NCBI GenBank assembly: GCA_947500035.1
Contig: CANMQP010000014.1
Span: forward strand, 124,001-188,000
DNA: 64,000 bases
Direction of reading: 5' to 3'
DNA from: an uncultured Kiloniellaceae bacterium
GTDB lineage: Bacteria > Pseudomonadota > Alphaproteobacteria > Kiloniellales > Kiloniellaceae
Shown one piece after another: positions 7,951 through 17,179 of the stretch. The notes below the pieces were generated by a model. It searched no databases. It had not been told where the DNA came from and saw only the letters and a list, made by a program, of their open reading frames with translations. Both the position numbers and the translations under genes were made by a program. Within the stretch, counting starts at the first letter, position 1. Each line of letters opens with the position of its first letter.

Positions 7951-9156
7951 ATGCGCAACCGTCCCGACAGCTTTTCGACCCTCGCGATCCACCACGGCTA
8001 CGACCCGATGGAGAATGAGGGCGCTCTGACCCCGCCCCTGCATCTGACCTCGACCTTTGCCTTCGAAACGGCAGAGGCCGGCGGCGAGATGTTCAGTGGC
8101 GAGCGCGAGGGGCACATCTATTCGCGGATCTCGAACCCCACCTGCGATCTTCTGGAACGGCGCATTGCGGTGCTCGAAGGGGCCGAGGCCGGTCTGGCCC
8201 TGGCGTCTGGCATGGGCGCCATCACGGCGACGATGTGGACCCTCCTCGCCCCCGGCGATGAAGTCATCCTGGATAAGACGCTCTACGGCTGCACCTTCTC
8301 CTTCATGCAGCACGGCCTGAAGAAGTTCGGCATCGACGTGACCCATGTCGATCTGACCGAACCGGAGAACCTCGTGGCCGCGATCAGCGAGCGGACCAAA
8401 ATGGTCTACTTCGAGACTCCGGCCAACCCCAACATGCGTCTGGTCGATATTCGCGCCGTCTCCGAGATTGCCCATGCGCGTGACGTGATCGTCGTGGTCG
8501 ATAACACCTACGCGACCCCCTACCTGACGCAACCGGTCAAAGAGGGTGCCGACATCGTTCTGCACTCCGCCACCAAGTATCTCGGCGGCCACGGGGATGT
8601 GGTCGCGGGCCTGTTGGCCGGGTCCGCCGAACTGGTCTCGCAGATCCGGCTCACTGGCATGAAGGATATGACCGGCGCGGTGATGGCGCCCTTTAACGCC
8701 ATGATGATCCTGCGCGGACTGAAAACACTCGAGGTCCGCATGGACCGGCACTGCGCCAGCGCCATGACCGTGGCCGAGTTGCTGCAGCAATCCTCCGCGG
8801 TTCAGAAAGTCTGGTACCCGGGCCTGGAGAGCTTCGAGCAACATGGGTTGGCAAAGCGCCAGATGTCACAGTTCGGCGGCATGATCGCCTTCGAACTGAA
8901 GGGCGGTATCGACGCAGGCCGCGCGATGATGAATAGGCTGGAGATGATCACGCGCGCGGTTTCGCTCGGGGATGCGGAAACCCTGATCCAGCACCCGGCA
9001 AGCATGACCCATTCGACCTACACGCCCGAAGAACGGATGGCGCACGGGATCAGTGAAGGCCTTGTTCGCCTGTCGATCGGCCTGGAAGGCGTCGATGACG
9101 TCATTGCCGATCTCATGCAGGCCCTGCCGAAGCCGCCGCTGCGCAGCGCAGCCTGA
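7951..9156 (+). CDS. megL: Methionine gamma-lyase
   Basis: PLP enzyme of the Cys/Met metabolism family that splits methionine into methanethiol, ammonia and 2-oxobutyrate. 401 residues from the ATG at 7951, which has AGGAG 6-7 bp upstream. Schiff-base Lys209 sits in HSATKYLGGHGD. Cys114 in TLYGCTFSF corresponds to Cys116 of Pseudomonas putida MGL, a residue typical of gamma-lyases and usually absent from cystathionine synthases/lyases, and the lysine offset is the same (209 against 211). The divergent Lrp gene supports amino-acid-responsive expression. A RidA-like gene converges on its end. Other members of the family (O-acetylhomoserine sulfhydrylase) remain less likely. Confidence 0.9.
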   Translation: MRNRPDSFSTLAIHHGYDPMENEGALTPPLHLTSTFAFETAEAGGEMFSGEREGHIYSRISNPTCDLLERRIAVLEGAEAGLALASGMGAITATMWTLLAPGDEVILDKTLYGCTFSFMQHGLKKFGIDVTHVDLTEPENLVAAISERTKMVYFETPANPNMRLVDIRAVSEIAHARDVIVVVDNTYATPYLTQPVKEGADIVLHSATKYLGGHGDVVAGLLAGSAELVSQIRLTGMKDMTGAVMAPFNAMMILRGLKTLEVRMDRHCASAMTVAELLQQSSAVQKVWYPGLESFEQHGLAKRQMSQFGGMIAFELKGGIDAGRAMMNRLEMITRAVSLGDAETLIQHPASMTHSTYTPEERMAHGISEGLVRLSIGLEGVDDVIADLMQALPKPPLRSAA

Positions 9157-9191
9157 AGCGGACTCGGGAAACCCGGCTGGTTCCGGTCGCC

Positions 9192-9647
9192 CTACTTCGC
9201 GCCGATGCAGTCCACCTCGACGGCGGCGCCGATGGCCAGGCCGTTGGCGCCGAAGGCCGCGCGGGCGGGGAAGCGGCCTTCTGCGAAGTAGTCTTTGTAA
9301 ACCTTGTTGAAAGCGCCCCACTCGCCGATGTCGGCGAGCATGACCGTGCATTTGACGAGATTTTCCAGGCCGTAACCGTGGGCCTCGAGGGAGGTTTTGA
9401 TGTTCTCCATCACCTGTTTGGTCTCGCCGGCGATGCCGCCGTCCGCCAGTTCCAGCGTGCCGGGCTTGTTGCCGATCTGGCCCGAGAGATAGAGGGTGTC
9501 GCCGACCTCGACCAGCTCCGAGAAAGGCAGGTTCGTGGGCAGGACCTTGCCCGAGTTCTTGAAGCTCATATGACCGTCGGCCAGTGCGATACTCGCGGTG
9601 ACGGTCAAAGCGGATGCCAGGGTCATGAGATTCAAAAGACGCGCCAT
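9192..9647 (-). CDS. RidA/YjgF-family protein with signal peptide
   Basis: 151 residues. RidA proteins hydrolyse reactive enamines/imines released by PLP enzymes, normally in the cytosol. Here residues 1-23 form a clear signal peptide (hydrophobic LMTLASALTVTASIALA then DGH), so the mature protein is probably periplasmic. The core contains LPFSELVEVGDTLYLSGQIG, VKCTVMLADIGEWGAFNKVY and the C-terminal PARAAFGANGLAIGAAVEVDCIG typical of the family; an Arg equivalent to the catalytic Arg105 of E. coli RidA appears in FPARAAF. It is convergent with megL; whether it acts on products of that enzyme is doubtful given the different compartment. Confidence 0.9.
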   Translation of the reverse strand: MARLLNLMTLASALTVTASIALADGHMSFKNSGKVLPTNLPFSELVEVGDTLYLSGQIGNKPGTLELADGGIAGETKQVMENIKTSLEAHGYGLENLVKCTVMLADIGEWGAFNKVYKDYFAEGRFPARAAFGANGLAIGAAVEVDCIGAK

Positions 9648-9738
9648 CGGTTCAGTCTCCCTATTGTGGAACAGCCAAAAGTAGCATGGTCCATCTGCGA
9701 GAGATAGGCGGTGAGCAGTGAGCGCCTCGACCTGCCCT

Positions 9739-9802
9739 CAGATCAGATCGGGCCGAGACGGAATCGCCAAAGGCGGTCTATCCTGTTCGTGAATCTGATC
9801 TG
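9739..9802. repeat. Inverted repeat, 10-bp arms
   Basis: CAGATCAGAT (9739-9748) and ATCTGATCTG (9793-9802) form perfect arms 44 bp apart in the gap between the RidA-like gene and the chemoreceptor gene end. Function unknown; could be a regulatory dyad of the RidA-like gene promoter, which lies to its left. Confidence 0.45.
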
Positions 9803-9906
9803 ACCACAAAGTCTAAACCGCTCTCACGGTCCAGGCTGTGTCGTGACTTGTTTGATTGAACGCGGGTCGGGAAGTCTACCGAAGCATCCTCCCCAGTTCG
9901 CTTTGC

Positions 9907-11853
9907 CTAAGCTGAGCGGACCTGCTTCAGGAAAGCGTCGACTTCCTGTTTCAGGGCGACGGACTGCTGCGACATTTCTTCCGCGCTGCCGAGAATTTCG
10001 TTGGCGGCGGTGCCGGTGTCCGAGGCGGCCTGGCTGACGCTGGTGATGTTGCTGCTGACCTGCTGGGTGCGGGTAGCGGCTTCCTGGACGTTGCGGGCGA
10101 TTTCCTCGGTGGCCGCCGACTGTTCCTCGACCGCGGCGGCGATGTTGGTGGTCACTTCGTTGATGTTGCTGATGATCTTGCCGATCCCCTCCACGGAGGT
10201 CGCGGCGTCCTTGGTCGAATCCTGAATACCGGAAATCTGCTGGCTGATTTCTTCGGTCGCCTTGGCGGTCTGATTGGCCAGGCTTTTCACCTCGGAGGCG
10301 ACCACCGCAAAGCCCTTGCCGGCATCACCGGCGCGCGCAGCCTCGATCGTGGCATTGAGCGCCAGCAGATTGGTCTGCTCGGCGATATCCGTGATCAGAT
10401 TGACGACATCACCGATTTTCTGCGCGGAGTCCACAAGACCCTGGATGGTCTGGCTGGTCTCACCGGCGTTTTCCACCGCCCGGTTCGCGGTGGAGGCCGC
10501 ATCGGTGACCTGGCGTCCGATTTCATTGATCGAGGCCGTCAGTTCCTCGGTGGCCGCCGCGACGGTCTGAACGTTGGCGGAGGCCTGCTCGGAGGTGTTG
10601 GCAACCGACTGGGACTGGGACAGGGCCTGGTCCGCGGTCGAGGACATGGTTTGCGCCGAGGACTGCATCGACCTGGAGGAAGTCGACACGGTCTCGACAA
10701 CGGTCCCGACACTGCGCTCGAAGCCATCGGCCAGGGCGTTCATTTCCCGGGCCTTTTGCTCCCTGGCGCGCACTTCCGCCTGCGCCTGCTCCGCGTCGAG
10801 CTGTTTGATCTTAATCGCGTTGTCCTTGAAGACCTGTACGGCCTTGGCCATCTCGCCCAGTTCGTCCCTGCGGCCCTGGGCCGGCACTTCGACCTCCAGG
10901 TCGCCATCGGCAAGGCGCTGCATGGCGCCGGTCATCCCGGCCATCGGCTTGAAGACAAGATAGGACACCAGCAAACCGATCATCACCGCCGACAAAATCA
11001 GCGCCACGCCGGATTGTACGCTGGAGGCATAGAGGTTTTCCGTCGAATCGGCCTGGATCGTGCTCTGCTTTTCAAAGACCCAGACTTTCCAGCCCAGATT
11101 TTCGATGACGCTGAGCGATCCGTCGTAGCCTTCGTCCTCGATCTCGAACTGCAGGCGCGTGCTCTCGGTCTCCGCGCTGTGCTTCTGAAGACCGGGAATC
11201 ACGTCCCACAGCTTTTGGCCGATGAGGTCCGGGTTCTGGTGGGCCATGATATAGCCGTCGGCGCGGGTCAGAATGATGTTCTCGAAGTCGAGCAGGTTGC
11301 GGGTGAAGTCGGTGATTTCCGTCAGCTTCAGATTGATGCAGAGGGTGCCGGTGATCGTCTGCCCCTCGAGCAGGGGAACACCCACGGCCATGATCAAAAA
11401 GCCCGCGGAGGAAACATAAGGCGTGGTGACGATGCGCGCCTCACCGCCGTGAATCCGCTTGTACCACTCCCGCTGCAGAGCCTTCTCTTTAAAGTTCGGG
11501 ATCAAGCCCTTGGTGGTGTAGGTCGAACCATCCTTAAAACCGTAGTAGCTCTCCAGCGCGCCGTTGCTTTCCAGCAGATCCTTGAGGATCGTCTGCCGAT
11601 AGGCGAAGAGGTCGTCGCCTTCCAGGCTTGCGGCGTTGTTGAATTGCTTCGACGCCAGTTCCAGAGACCCGAAATATCCCGCCATCTTCACGGACACGGC
11701 CTGCGCCACCGCCCGCGCGGTCACGTCCAGCTCGTTGTGCTTCATGTTTTCCGAGGAGGCACTGAAGTTCTTATAAGACAGCGCGGTGATGGCCACGATA
11801 ACGGCAAAGAAGAACGTGAAGACGCTCAGGATAATCTTGGTTCTGGCTTTCAT
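9907..11853 (-). CDS. Methyl-accepting chemotaxis protein with dCache-type sensor
   Basis: Membrane chemoreceptor, 648 residues from the ATG at 11853, chosen because GGGGGAG precedes it; an upstream start at 11973 has no such site. TM1 is at residues 6-26, a periplasmic Cache-like sensor follows ([32 protein letters not shown]), then TM2 (near 285-305), HAMP ([26 protein letters not shown]) and the cytoplasmic signalling hairpin whose tip region reads [21 protein letters not shown]. Cache sensors of this form often bind amino or organic acids; the ligand here is unknown. Monocistronic. Confidence 0.95.
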   Translation of the reverse strand: MKARTKIILSVFTFFFAVIVAITALSYKNFSASSENMKHNELDVTARAVAQAVSVKMAGYFGSLELASKQFNNAASLEGDDLFAYRQTILKDLLESNGALESYYGFKDGSTYTTKGLIPNFKEKALQREWYKRIHGGEARIVTTPYVSSAGFLIMAVGVPLLEGQTITGTLCINLKLTEITDFTRNLLDFENIILTRADGYIMAHQNPDLIGQKLWDVIPGLQKHSAETESTRLQFEIEDEGYDGSLSVIENLGWKVWVFEKQSTIQADSTENLYASSVQSGVALILSAVMIGLLVSYLVFKPMAGMTGAMQRLADGDLEVEVPAQGRRDELGEMAKAVQVFKDNAIKIKQLDAEQAQAEVRAREQKAREMNALADGFERSVGTVVETVSTSSRSMQSSAQTMSSTADQALSQSQSVANTSEQASANVQTVAAATEELTASINEIGRQVTDAASTANRAVENAGETSQTIQGLVDSAQKIGDVVNLITDIAEQTNLLALNATIEAARAGDAGKGFAVVASEVKSLANQTAKATEEISQQISGIQDSTKDAATSVEGIGKIISNINEVTTNIAAAVEEQSAATEEIARNVQEAATRTQQVSSNITSVSQAASDTGTAANEILGSAEEMSQQSVALKQEVDAFLKQVRSA

Positions 11854-12561
11854 GGATACGCTCCCCCGCCGTACTAGACCTGCAAGCAAAAAAGAAACAC
11901 CCCCGATGGTCTCGCGGGTTTCGCATTCGGTTCGACCCAGAGGGTCCGCCAAACCAGAAACTAGAGATCGCACGTTAACGTGCAGTTACCTGCAAGGTGC
12001 TCAAACCCCACATTGATTTGGTTTTTTCGCGCTACTTGCGGGAAATGGGGGCAGGATTCAATCAAGTGATAATTATGCTCGAAAGAAGGCGCAATTTAGG
12101 GTTGTTTCACCTTTGCCCTCCCGTCTTCACCGGAATGCCGCCGGCCTGACATCAGGCCGGATTACGCGTGGTTTTCCATAACGCACCTCACGAACACACC
12201 AGCTTCCCCGAGTGCCTCTTGAGTACCACGGACAAGAGCCGGGCCGATCAGACCGCGGCTCATGCTCCGCGGGTTCGGCTCCTCGATTGATTGCCCCCGC
12301 CTGGTGCTCTCTTCCGTGATTGAGGGTTGGTGCGCTGATTGCCGGGGGACGATCCGGGGGACGATCCGGGGACACTCAGGCGGGTAAGACACGCCGAGTC
12401 ATTCGTCGGCACATCCGAACCCTGACCGCCCGTGCCATTACCGGCAAGCATCAAGGCAAGCAATACGAGCCTGCTTTGGGACACGGGTTTTTGGTGATGG
12501 GGCGGATCGGCCGAATACCTGCCGCAGGTCACGGACCTGCCGAGAGTCGCGAAGGAAAACT
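11854..12561. other. Gene-free 708 bp with hairpins and a short tandem repeat
   Basis: No credible gene. It holds the promoter of the leftward chemoreceptor gene, a GC-rich hairpin CCGGCCTG/CAGGCCGG (12141-12160, loop ACAT, no T tract), a 12-bp tandem repeat (12342-12370), and a GCAGGTC/GACCTGC dyad (12524-12540) just upstream of the GNAT start. Confidence 0.5.
12342..12370. repeat. 12-bp tandem repeat CCGGGGGACGAT
   Basis: Two exact copies and a partial third of CCGGGGGACGAT in tandem. Too short for a CRISPR or integron element; probably slippage-derived. Confidence 0.6.
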
Positions 12562-13188
12562 ATGCGAATGTTTATCCAACCTCAAAAGCTGCAGACTGCA
12601 AATCCTCACTCTGTCCGCACAGCGTCGAAGCAAATGAAAGAGCAGGTCCTGAAAACGATCGCCCTGGGTTTCTCAGCCGATCCGGTGGCACGCTGGATCT
12701 GGCCCGAGCCCGATGTCTATCTGGAAGCCATGCCGCGCTTTGCGGAGGCCTTCGGCGGTCACGCGATCGATGCGGGAACCGCTTATGTTGCGGGCGGATA
12801 CAACGCCGCCTCGCTCTGGCTTTCGCCCGGGATCGAGCCGGACGGAGATGGCGTCGAGCGCATTCTCGCCGAAACGACACGATCCGAAATCGCGCAGGAC
12901 CTGGAAGAGCTTTTCGGCCAGATGGAGCGATATCACCCCAAGGACATTCCCTGCTGGTACCTGCCGATGATTGCCGCCGACCCGGCATTCGTCGGCCGGG
13001 GCCTTGGTGCCGCCATTCTCAAACATGCCCTTCGGGACTGTGACGAACGGAAGGAATGGGTTTACCTGGAATCGTCGAATCCCAGAAACATTTCTCTCTA
13101 TCAGCGTTTCGGGTTCGAACGGATCGGCGAGATTTCCGCGGGCGAGGCGCCGCCCATGTTTCCCATGCTCCGCCCCCCGCGAGACTGA
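12562..13188 (+). CDS. GNAT-family N-acetyltransferase
   Basis: 208 residues; ATG at 12562 follows AAGGAAAAC. The C-terminal GNAT core contains YLPMIAADPAFVGRGLGAAIL (the R/Q-x-x-G-x-G/A acetyl-CoA pyrophosphate loop appears as GRGLGAA) and the later YLESSNPRNISLYQRFGFERIG strand-loop typical of the fold. Substrate is not predictable. The N-terminal half (TIALGFSADPVARWIWPEPDVY) matches a GNAT subgroup common in Proteobacteria and Actinobacteria. Standalone gene, convergent with mmuM. Confidence 0.9.
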   Translation: MRMFIQPQKLQTANPHSVRTASKQMKEQVLKTIALGFSADPVARWIWPEPDVYLEAMPRFAEAFGGHAIDAGTAYVAGGYNAASLWLSPGIEPDGDGVERILAETTRSEIAQDLEELFGQMERYHPKDIPCWYLPMIAADPAFVGRGLGAAILKHALRDCDERKEWVYLESSNPRNISLYQRFGFERIGEISAGEAPPMFPMLRPPRD

Positions 13189-13286
13189 GCGATCCACGCG
13201 GCGGGGCAGATTGAGTGTTCCAGGTTTTTACCCGGCTTTTGCGCGAAAACCTTCCCGGACGGTCCTGCCCCGCCGATCACCTGCCT

Positions 13287-14201
13287 TCAAAGATCACGCA
13301 GGGCTGCGATATGATCCGGGCCGATGCCGCAGCAGCCGCCGATGATCCGCGCACCGGCGTCGATCCAGGACTTCGCGAAGTCGCGGTAGCGTTCCGGCGT
13401 GAGCTCCTTGCGGACCGGTGTGATGGTCTCGTTCGCCACCAGCGGGCTGTCGTCTTTCGCTTTCACGAAGGCGTTGGCGTAGGCGCCGACCGGAATCCCC
13501 TTGCCATGCTCCGCCAATAGCTTTGCGGCCAGATGCACCGCCGCCGCCATGACTTCGGGCGCGGAGCAGTTGAAGAGCAGCGCATCCGCGTCAAGCTCGG
13601 CGGCCAGCTGCACCGCCTCAGCCACAGGCTCGCCTGACCGCAGCCGTGGAACGTCGCGGATCGCGTCCTCGAGGGTGAAGGAAAGCCAGATCGCTTTGCC
13701 CGTCGGCCTCAACCCGGCATGGACGGTCCGGGCCTCGGTCAGGGAGCTGATGGTTTCGACCAGCCAGAAGTCGGCGTAAGGCGCAAGGCCCTCCACCAAC
13801 GGTGCCAGCAGGTCCGGAGCCCCTGCGGCATCGAAGAGGTCGGGGCGGTAGGAGCCGAAGAGCGGCGGGATCGAACCGGCCACGCGGACAGTCCTGCTTT
13901 CGTCTGCACTGGCTTCATCGGCGGCTTCATCAGCGGCTTCGCGGGCCAGCTTGCCCGCGCGGGCGGCAAGGCCCGAGGCATCGCGCCCGAAGCGTTCGGC
14001 CCCGATATGAAAAGGCACCAGGGCATAGCTGTTGCTGGTGACCACCTCGGCGCCCGCTTTCAGGAAATTCCGGTGGGCCTGCAGCACGGCACCGGGCTTT
14101 TCCATCAGGGCCAGCGCCGACCATTCCGGTTGCCGCAGCTCCGCGCCGCAGTTCTCCAGTTCCCGGCTGAGCCCGCCGTCAAGAAGTGTAATCCCACTCA
14201 T
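13287..14201 (-). CDS. mmuM: Homocysteine S-methyltransferase
   Basis: 304 residues. Transfers a methyl group from S-methylmethionine (or a related donor such as betaine or SAM) to homocysteine. The zinc ligands are visible as Cys212 (LLFNCSAPEV) and Cys290-Cys291 (IIGGCCGIGPDHI); the N terminus LLDGGLSRELE and the NSYAL segment are family typical. An Ala/Asp/Glu-rich low-complexity insert lies at about residues 87-103. It is downstream of a ureohydrolase gene on the same strand with a 147-bp gap. With megL nearby it suggests local methionine/S-methyl metabolism, though they are not in one operon. The methyl donor cannot be read from the sequence. Confidence 0.88.
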   Translation of the reverse strand: MSGITLLDGGLSRELENCGAELRQPEWSALALMEKPGAVLQAHRNFLKAGAEVVTSNSYALVPFHIGAERFGRDASGLAARAGKLAREAADEAADEASADESRTVRVAGSIPPLFGSYRPDLFDAAGAPDLLAPLVEGLAPYADFWLVETISSLTEARTVHAGLRPTGKAIWLSFTLEDAIRDVPRLRSGEPVAEAVQLAAELDADALLFNCSAPEVMAAAVHLAAKLLAEHGKGIPVGAYANAFVKAKDDSPLVANETITPVRKELTPERYRDFAKSWIDAGARIIGGCCGIGPDHIAALRDL

Positions 14202-14348
14202 GATATGTCCTGCCTTACCGAACTTTGCCGTCCGGAACCACTCTCAAAATCGCGGCGCAGACTAAGCGAAAAAACCGCCCGCTGTCGCGTGGGAAATGAA
14301 GGAAATCTCGAGTGAGCTTTCAGGCAGTTTTATGACTTGCGGTTCCGC

Positions 14349-15299
14349 TCAGCCGCGCTGCCGGCTGATCAGCCCCATGACGACGGCGGTCAGGCGGGCG
14401 GCGACCAGCGCGCCGCGTCCGCCGATATCGTTGGCGGGCATGAGTTCGACCAGGTCGAAGCCGGCGATTTTGGAGCGCCCCGCAAGGGCTTTCAGCAGAT
14501 TGACGACCTGCCAGTAGTCGAAGCCGCCCGGCGCGGGGCCGATCACCGAGGGCACGACGGCCGGGTCCATGGCATCGATATCGAGGGTCACGAAGACCTT
14601 GCTGTCGGCGGGGACGGCTTCGACCGCCCTGTCGACCCCGCTGGTCACGATATCCTGCATAGGAAAAAATTGAACGCCCCAGTCGGTGGCATCCCGAAAG
14701 TCCCTGGGCCGGGCGCTGCCGAGGCCGCGTGCGCCCAGTTGGATGATGTTTTCGACCCACGGCATCTCCGAGGCCCGCCGCATGTTGCTCGACAGGCCCA
14801 GACGTTCTCCGCCGACCTCGTCCCGCCAGTCGATATGGGCGTCGAGTTGAAGAATGGTGAGGGGACCGTGGGCTTCGTAGGCCTGGAGCACCGGGATCGG
14901 AATGGAGTCGTCACCGCCCAGAACAACGGGCACCGCGCCCTGGTCCAGCACGCTCTTCACGGCCTGCGAGATCCGCTCTCGATTGGCGGCAAAATCGTGG
15001 CCGCTATAGTCGAGATTGCCCCAATCCACAGCTTTCGTACCCTCGGCGAAGATCTTTCCGCCCAGGTCGAAATCGTGGTGGTCGAGGACACCCGGCCAGC
15101 CGAAGGCAGATCGAATCGCGTCCGGCGCATCGGCGCAGTAAGGGCCGACCGATGGGTAGGGCGTCGCACTCGGAGCGCCGATCACCACGATGTCGGCGTT
15201 CTCGACCTGGTCCAAGGAAGCCGTGGGAATATCGAACAAACCGCCGCCGGCCTGCCCGCCGAACATGGAGCCCATCTTAGGCGGTTTCGTTTCGGACAT
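14349..15299 (-). CDS. Agmatinase-family ureohydrolase with GGDDS motif
   Basis: 316 residues of the arginase/agmatinase fold, enzymes that release urea or an amine from guanidino compounds using two manganese ions. Metal motifs seen: LQLDAHIDWRD (Asp153, His155, Asp157) and TLDIDAMDP (Asp240, Asp242). The usual first metal ligand in GGDHS is replaced: the sequence is GGDDSI (Asp131 in place of His). The substrate loop is SSNMRR rather than the HGS/HGT of many agmatinases. These changes occur in some ureohydrolase subgroups of uncertain substrate, so I do not assign speB. Same strand as mmuM. Confidence 0.85.
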   Translation of the reverse strand: MSETKPPKMGSMFGGQAGGGLFDIPTASLDQVENADIVVIGAPSATPYPSVGPYCADAPDAIRSAFGWPGVLDHHDFDLGGKIFAEGTKAVDWGNLDYSGHDFAANRERISQAVKSVLDQGAVPVVLGGDDSIPIPVLQAYEAHGPLTILQLDAHIDWRDEVGGERLGLSSNMRRASEMPWVENIIQLGARGLGSARPRDFRDATDWGVQFFPMQDIVTSGVDRAVEAVPADSKVFVTLDIDAMDPAVVPSVIGPAPGGFDYWQVVNLLKALAGRSKIAGFDLVELMPANDIGGRGALVAARLTAVVMGLISRQRG

Positions 15300-15396
15300 G
15301 ACGCACCCTCACTGCTCGATAAGACCACTTGCAGTCACAGGATGAAGGCTGCCGTCCGCTATGGCCAGATGAGATTGCCGGGGCATCGCCGCAGCG

Positions 15397-15846
15397 TCAG
15401 GCGGTGGGCAGCCGGGCGGCGTCGAACCAATAGCTCTTCAGGGATGTCATAACCTCGATCATGTCCGAAAAGCTTGAGGGTTTGGTGATGAAGGTGTTTG
15501 CACCGCAGTCATAACTCTTGACGATATCGGTCTCCGCCTCCGACGTGGTCAACACGACCACCGGGATCCGGCGCAAATCCATGTCGCTTTTGATCTGTTT
15601 CAGCACGCTGAAACCATCGACGCCCGGCATGTTGAGATCAAGCAGAATAAGATTGGGGCGCGGCGCGCTGGAACGGTCGGTGAAGCGCCCTTCCGTGAAG
15701 AGGTAATCCAGAACCTCGGCACCGCTGGCAACAAACTGGAAATCGACTTTGGGACCTGTCGACGCAATCGCCTTTTTTACGAGGACTCCGTCTTCCGGGT
15801 CGTCGTCGACCATCAGAACGCTATACTTCTGTGCCTGTGCCTGCAT
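15397..15846 (-). CDS. Single-domain response regulator, Rcp1-like
   Basis: 149 residues from the ATG at 15846, consisting of a receiver domain only. Acidic pocket MVDDDPED near the start, phospho-acceptor Asp70 in LLDLNMPGVDG, then LTTSE and ITKPSS with the conserved Lys. The type resembles cyanobacterial phytochrome partner Rcp1, which pairs with kinases of the SHDLQEPLR class. Its start lies inside the last 26 bases of the upstream kinase gene, so translation is probably coupled and the kinase is its likely phosphate donor. Output is presumably by protein contact because there is no DNA-binding domain. Confidence 0.92.
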   Translation of the reverse strand: MQAQAQKYSVLMVDDDPEDGVLVKKAIASTGPKVDFQFVASGAEVLDYLFTEGRFTDRSSAPRPNLILLDLNMPGVDGFSVLKQIKSDMDLRRIPVVVLTTSEAETDIVKSYDCGANTFITKPSSFSDMIEVMTSLKSYWFDAARLPTA

Positions 15847-17155
15847 GTATCTCTCGCCGTTCTGGTTGCGAGGTCGGCAACCGAATATTAAAGACTGCAC
15901 CTTTGCCAAGTGATGACACTGCCTCGATTGCTCCATTATGATTTTCGACGATTTTCTTGCAGATAGCCAGACCTATTCCTGTTCCGTCAAATTCACTGCG
16001 CCCGTGCAGGCGCTGAAAAATCGAGAAAATTCTCTCGGCATCCTCCTGAGCGAACCCTATTCCATTGTCCCGCACGCTTATCTCGACACAAGCGCCGCCG
16101 GTTCCCGGTGCGCCGGTGTCATGCAGCGCTGCCTCCACATGGACTTCCGGCGTTGAATCCGGCTCGCGGTATTTGAATGCGTTGACCAGGAGATTCTGCA
16201 TCAGGAGGCGGATCTGCGTCCGGTCCCCGGGAATGCTGGGCAGAGGCCCGACTTCGAGCTTCCCGCCGGCCTCTTCAATGCGCTCTTTCAAATCGAAAGC
16301 AACCTCCTCAACCACTTCCGCAAGATCCAGGCTGTCAAATTGGATCGAGTCCCAGGAGAGACGGGAAAGGGTCAAAATGTCCTTCGTCTGCTTGTTCATT
16401 CTATAGGCCGCGTTCTGCATGATCCTGACATACTCGACCGCTTCGTCCGGCAAGACACTCTCGTATTCGCTCTTCAGCAAATCGCCGAAAGCCTGGATCT
16501 TGCGCAGCGGCTCCTGCAGATCGTGGGATGCAATGTAAGCAAAACGCTCCAGCTCGGCATTTGTCGCGATCAACTGTGCCGCCTTCTCGCGCAGCTCTTC
16601 TTCCAGCAGGCTGCGCCGCAGCACGTCGTCTTGCAGGCGCTGGTTTAACGCCTGCAATTCGCGGGTGCGTTCGACGACCTGGGCCTCGACCTGCTGATAG
16701 GCTTGGTGAAGGTTGACCTGAGCTGCATTCTTCTCGGCAATCTCCGCCGCCAGTTGCGTGTTCATCTTGCGAAGCTGTCCGGGTCCCGGCAGAGCAAGTA
16801 CTTTGGGCAGCAGCGGCCAGAGTGAAATCGCTGTCGCGACCGAAATCATCGCGGTGGCCAGTTTTACCATCCCCTGGGCGCCGTAGTAAGGCTCCCACAG
16901 CATGATCATTGCCGTCAGATGAGTGACGCCGCAGGAAAAGATAAAGAGCGCAAAAAGGCCGAAGGTTCGTTTGAAGGCCAGATCTTCCCGCTTGTTCAAC
17001 AGCAGGATCAGGGCAATCGGAATCGAAAAATAGGATAAGGCAATGACCCCGTCTGAAAAAGCGTGGATCGCGATCAGATCCGGGCGCCATGCAAGACAGT
17101 AGCCATGGGGAACGAAAGATGCGGCGCCAAACAGGTATTCGTAAATCGCTAACAT
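15821..17155 (-). CDS. Sensor kinase with ethylene-receptor-like membrane domain
   Basis: 444 residues. Three membrane helices (about 33-53, 63-86, 96-118) form a domain very like the ethylene-binding domain of plant ETR1: FSDGVIALSYFSIP and FIFSCGVTHL. ETR1 residues known to matter (Asp25, Tyr32, Ile35, Pro36, Ile62 and the copper ligands Cys65 and His69) align at a constant offset of ten with Asp35, Tyr42, Ile45, Pro46, Ile72, Cys75 and His79. A coiled coil (about 125-205) leads to HisKA with His211 (ASHDLQEPLRKI) and an HATPase (RIFSIFQRLHG, GTGIGLAICKKI). It lies between a receiver-kinase gene (24-bp gap) and a response regulator (overlap). Copper and ethylene binding are inferred. Confidence 0.93.
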   Translation of the reverse strand: MLAIYEYLFGAASFVPHGYCLAWRPDLIAIHAFSDGVIALSYFSIPIALILLLNKREDLAFKRTFGLFALFIFSCGVTHLTAMIMLWEPYYGAQGMVKLATAMISVATAISLWPLLPKVLALPGPGQLRKMNTQLAAEIAEKNAAQVNLHQAYQQVEAQVVERTRELQALNQRLQDDVLRRSLLEEELREKAAQLIATNAELERFAYIASHDLQEPLRKIQAFGDLLKSEYESVLPDEAVEYVRIMQNAAYRMNKQTKDILTLSRLSWDSIQFDSLDLAEVVEEVAFDLKERIEEAGGKLEVGPLPSIPGDRTQIRLLMQNLLVNAFKYREPDSTPEVHVEAALHDTGAPGTGGACVEISVRDNGIGFAQEDAERIFSIFQRLHGRSEFDGTGIGLAICKKIVENHNGAIEAVSSLGKGAVFNIRLPTSQPERREIHAGTGTEV

Positions 17156-17179
17156 TGAGCCCCCCAGATGTCAGGCGGT

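Noticed and set aside
10651-11877. Long plus-strand frame across the chemoreceptor gene
   Set aside because: Antisense artefact of a GC-rich gene; the minus-strand frame has HAMP and MCP signatures.
12342-12370. Possible phase-variation or CRISPR-like repeat
   Set aside because: Only two full 12-bp units in a gene-free stretch; too short to call.
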